Below are positions 61,749-64,000 of a stretch of 64,000 nucleotides of DNA, one piece after another. The stretch's first letter is position 1. Every line of letters starts with the position of its first letter. The DNA comes from Pseudorhodoferax soli (GTDB lineage Bacteria > Pseudomonadota > Gammaproteobacteria > Burkholderiales > Burkholderiaceae_C). The translations under genes were made by a program, and so were the position numbers. Below the pieces are notes generated by a model. That model saw only the letters and a program-made list of their open reading frames with translations. It was not told the origin of the DNA and did not search any database. The stretch is taken from NCBI RefSeq assembly GCF_003337555.1, contig NZ_QPJK01000007.1, forward strand, positions 258,553 through 322,552, written 5' to 3'.

Positions 61749-63488
61749 TCAATGCGAATGGCGTGGCACGTCGGCGCCGCGGCAGCCGACCAGGAAGTCG
61801 AAGTCGCAGCCCTCGTCGGCCTGCAGCACGTGCTGCACGTACAGGCCCTGGTAGCCGCCGCGCGCGGGCTGGGCCTCTAGCGCCGCCTGCGCGGCGCGCT
61901 CGGCCAGGCGGCGTGCGAGTTCTTCGTCCGAGATGTCCAGGTGCAGCCGACCGCCGGCGCAGTCCAGCTCGATCCAGTCGCCGTCTTGCACGGCCAGCAA
62001 TGGGCCGCCCGCGCCGGCTTCGGGCGCCACGTGCAGCACGACGGTGCCGTAGGCCGTGCCGCTCATGCGCGCATCCGAGATGCGCACCATGTCCTTCACG
62101 CCCTGGCGCAGCAGCTTGGGCGGCAGGCCCATGTTGCCGACCTCGGCCATGCCCGGGTAGCCGCGGGGGCCGCAGTTCTTGAGCACCAGCACCGAGTCGG
62201 CATCCACCTCCAGTGCCTCGTCGACGATGCGCTCCTTGTAGTGCTCCAGGTTCTCGAACACCACGGCGCGGCCGCGGTGCTGCAGCAACGCCGGAGTAGC
62301 GGCCGAGGGCTTGAGCACGGCGCCGCGCGGCGCCAGGTTGCCGCGCAGGATGCGCATGCCGCCGTCGGGCAGCAGCGGCTTGTCGAGCGGGCGAATCACC
62401 TCGTCGTCGTAGCTCGGCGCATCCTTCACGTTGTCCCACAGCGTGTGGCCGTTCACGGTCAGCGCTTCGGGGTGCGGCAACAGGCCATGCTCGCCCAGGC
62501 GGCGCAGCACGGCCGGCAGGCCGCCCGCGTAGTAGAACTCCTCCATCAGGAAGCGGCCCGAGGGCATCAGGTCGACCAGCGTGGGGGTGCCGGCGCCGAT
62601 GCGTGTCCAGTCTTCCAGCTCCAGCGGCACGCCGATGCGGCCCGCGATGGCCTTCAGGTGGATCACCGCGTTGGTCGATCCACCGATGGCCGCGTTCACG
62701 CGGATCGCGTTCTCGAAGGCCTGGCGCGTGAGGATCTTGGACAGGCTGAGGCCCTCGCGCGCCATGGCCACGGCGCGTGCGCCCGACATCTGCGCCAGCA
62801 CGTAGCGCCGGGCATCCACCGCCGGGATCGCTGCGTTGTGCGGCAGCGAGGTGCCCAGCGCCTCGGCCATGCAGGCCATGGTAGAGGCCGTGCCCATGGT
62901 GTTGCAGGTGCCGGCCGAGCGCGACATCCCGCCCTCGGCCGCCAGGAACTGGTGCAGGTTGATCTCGCCCGCTTTCAAGGATTCGTGCAGCTGCCACACG
63001 GCCGTGCCAGAGCCGATGTTGCGACCCTCCAGCTTGCCGTTGAGCATCGGCCCGCCCGTGACCACGATGGCCGGGATGTCGCAGCTGGCCGCGCCCATCA
63101 GCAGAGCGGGCGTGGTCTTGTCGCAGCCGGTCAGCAGCACCACGGAATCGATGGGGTTGCCGCGGATGGCCTCCTCCACGTCCATGCTGGCCAGGTTGCG
63201 CGTGAGCATGGCGGTCGGCCGCAGGTTCGATTCGCCGTTGGAGAACACGGGGAACTCCACCGGGAAGCCGCCCGCCTCCGAGATGCCGCGCTTGACGTGC
63301 TCGGCGATCTTGCGGAAGTGCGCGTTGCAGGGCGTCAGCTCCGACCAGGTGTTGCAGATGCCGACGATGGGCCGGCCGTCGAACTCGTGGTCGGGGATGC
63401 CTTGGTTCTTCATCCAGCTGCGGTACATGAAGCCGTTCTTGTCGGCCGTGCCGAACCAGGCGGCGGAGCGGAGTTTCTTCTGGGTCAT
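61749..63488 (-). CDS. IlvD/Edd-family sugar-acid dehydratase, L-arabonate dehydratase-like
   Basis: A 579-residue iron-sulfur dehydratase, exactly the length typical of L-arabonate and related pentonate dehydratases. LRSAAWFGTADKNGFMYRSWMKNQGIPDHEFDGRPIVGICNTWSELTPCN is their N-terminus (not that of IlvD). The cluster Cys residues are in GICNTW, LLTGCDKTTPALLMGAASCD and AGTCNTMGTASTM. It removes water from a sugar acid to give a 2-keto-3-deoxy acid, the substrate of the gene 21 bases downstream. The start ATG is preceded by GAGAGG-like bases; a 20-codon extension upstream overlaps the permease gene. It follows that permease by 7 bases. Confidence 0.9.
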   Translation of the reverse strand: MTQKKLRSAAWFGTADKNGFMYRSWMKNQGIPDHEFDGRPIVGICNTWSELTPCNAHFRKIAEHVKRGISEAGGFPVEFPVFSNGESNLRPTAMLTRNLASMDVEEAIRGNPIDSVVLLTGCDKTTPALLMGAASCDIPAIVVTGGPMLNGKLEGRNIGSGTAVWQLHESLKAGEINLHQFLAAEGGMSRSAGTCNTMGTASTMACMAEALGTSLPHNAAIPAVDARRYVLAQMSGARAVAMAREGLSLSKILTRQAFENAIRVNAAIGGSTNAVIHLKAIAGRIGVPLELEDWTRIGAGTPTLVDLMPSGRFLMEEFYYAGGLPAVLRRLGEHGLLPHPEALTVNGHTLWDNVKDAPSYDDEVIRPLDKPLLPDGGMRILRGNLAPRGAVLKPSAATPALLQHRGRAVVFENLEHYKERIVDEALEVDADSVLVLKNCGPRGYPGMAEVGNMGLPPKLLRQGVKDMVRISDARMSGTAYGTVVLHVAPEAGAGGPLLAVQDGDWIELDCAGGRLHLDISDEELARRLAERAAQAALEAQPARGGYQGLYVQHVLQADEGCDFDFLVGCRGADVPRHSH

Positions 63489-63495
63489 GGAGAGG

Positions 63496-64000
63496 TCACC
63501 GGTTGGGGCCGCGCGCCGTGATAAAGCGCTGCAGGATGCAGAAGACAAACAGCAGCGCGCCCACGACGATGCGCGTCCACCACGAGCTCAGCGTGCCGTC
63601 GAAGGAAATCAGCGTCTGGATGATCCCCAGCATCAGCACGCCGAACAGCGTGCCGGCCAGGTAGCCCACGCCGCCCGACAGCAGCGTGCCGCCGATGACG
63701 ACCGCGGCGATCGCATCGAGCTCCAGGCCCAGCGCGTGCAGGCCGTAGCCCGACAGCATGTAGAACGTGAACAGCACGCCGGCCAGCGCCGAGCACAGCC
63801 CCGACAGCGCGTACACGCCCACGAGGGTGCGACGCACCGGCAGCCCCATGAGCCGGGCCGACTGCTCGTTGCCGCCGATGGCGTAGACGGTGCGGCCGAA
63901 CGGCGTCCAGTGCGCCACATAGATGGCCAGCGCCAGCACCACCAGCGCGATCACCGCCGACAGCGACAGCGAGGTCTCGCCCGGCAGCGGGATGCGGATC
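63496..64000 (-). CDS. Sugar ABC transporter permease, YjfF-like, C-terminal part (runs off the window)
   Basis: The last 167 codons of a permease; the gene enters from the right edge and no start is in the window. IRIPLPGETSLSLSAVIALVVLALAIYVAHWTPFGRTVYAIGGNEQSARLMGLPVRR is the coupling-loop region of the RbsC/YtfT/YjfF family, and ELDAIAAVVIGGTLLSGGVGYLAGTLFGVLMLGII the conserved C-terminal block. YjfF is one of the two permeases of the galactofuranose/arabinofuranose importer YtfQRT-YjfF, which fits the arabonate-type enzymes downstream. Four to five membrane helices are visible. Confidence 0.88.
   Translation of the reverse strand, partial: IRIPLPGETSLSLSAVIALVVLALAIYVAHWTPFGRTVYAIGGNEQSARLMGLPVRRTLVGVYALSGLCSALAGVLFTFYMLSGYGLHALGLELDAIAAVVIGGTLLSGGVGYLAGTLFGVLMLGIIQTLISFDGTLSSWWTRIVVGALLFVFCILQRFITARGPNR

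Overview
The window is a chromosomal segment of a high-GC Gram-negative bacterium. The best match is a betaproteobacterium of the Burkholderiales, most likely Comamonadaceae. Signs are the RpoD with a long Lys/Ala-rich N-terminal tail, a PHA phasin, a Burkholderia-type porin, four Bug-type (TctC) solute receptors, and a 4,5-cleavage protocatechuate pathway beside vanillate demethylase. This is inferred from gene content, not from a marker gene search. I found no rRNA, tRNA, CRISPR array, prophage or complete insertion sequence.

Layout. 1-9.5 kb: end of a metallophosphoesterase, two CsbD genes with partner envelope proteins (BON lipoprotein; Cys-repeat periplasmic protein), a LOG-family protein, and a tightly packed minus-strand run of pncB, antiporter, 2-hydroxyacid dehydrogenase, rmuC and an MFS transporter. 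9.5-17 kb: phasin with a clear promoter and direct-repeat operator, an orphan iron-type binding protein, an HSD10-like dehydrogenase behind a palindromic operator, then dnaG-rpoD. 17-20.6 kb: a Spy-like protein with a CpxRA/RstAB-like two-component system, and an aldo/keto reductase. 20.7-28.3 kb: a solitary IS630-type DNA-binding protein and a protocatechuate 4,5-cleavage operon ligJ-ligK-Bug-ligI-ligAB(fused)-ligC under a divergent LysR regulator. 28.3-35.2 kb: an accessory patch with an AraC regulator, an APCDD1-like lipoprotein, a 2-hydroxyacid dehydrogenase, a 220-bp element with terminal inverted repeats, a DUF418/GNAT/Bug operon, and a HigBA-type module whose toxin has an amber stop.

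35.2-42.8 kb: a five-gene Liv-type ABC transporter next to vanR-like GntR and vanAB. 42.8-52.8 kb: a seven-gene operon of unknown substrate (porin, NDP-forming acyl-CoA synthetase, two Bug receptors, two DUF1254 proteins, a metallo-beta-lactamase-fold protein with an altered metal motif). It is divergent from a Crp-family regulator, with a perfect 24-bp palindrome between them. 52.8-60.8 kb: an AraC regulator divergent from a ring-hydroxylating oxygenase (alpha, beta, Rieske ferredoxin, no reductase) that runs into a second complete Liv-type transporter. 60.8-64 kb: the distal part of a sugar ABC transporter operon with L-arabonate dehydratase-like and 2-keto-3-deoxy-acid dehydratase-like genes.

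Taken together, much of the right two thirds appears devoted to uptake and oxidative breakdown of plant or lignin-derived aromatic acids. Vanillate would be demethylated by VanAB to protocatechuate, which the lig operon would open and carry to pyruvate and oxaloacetate. The least explained unit is the porin-to-Bug operon at 42.8-52.0 kb.
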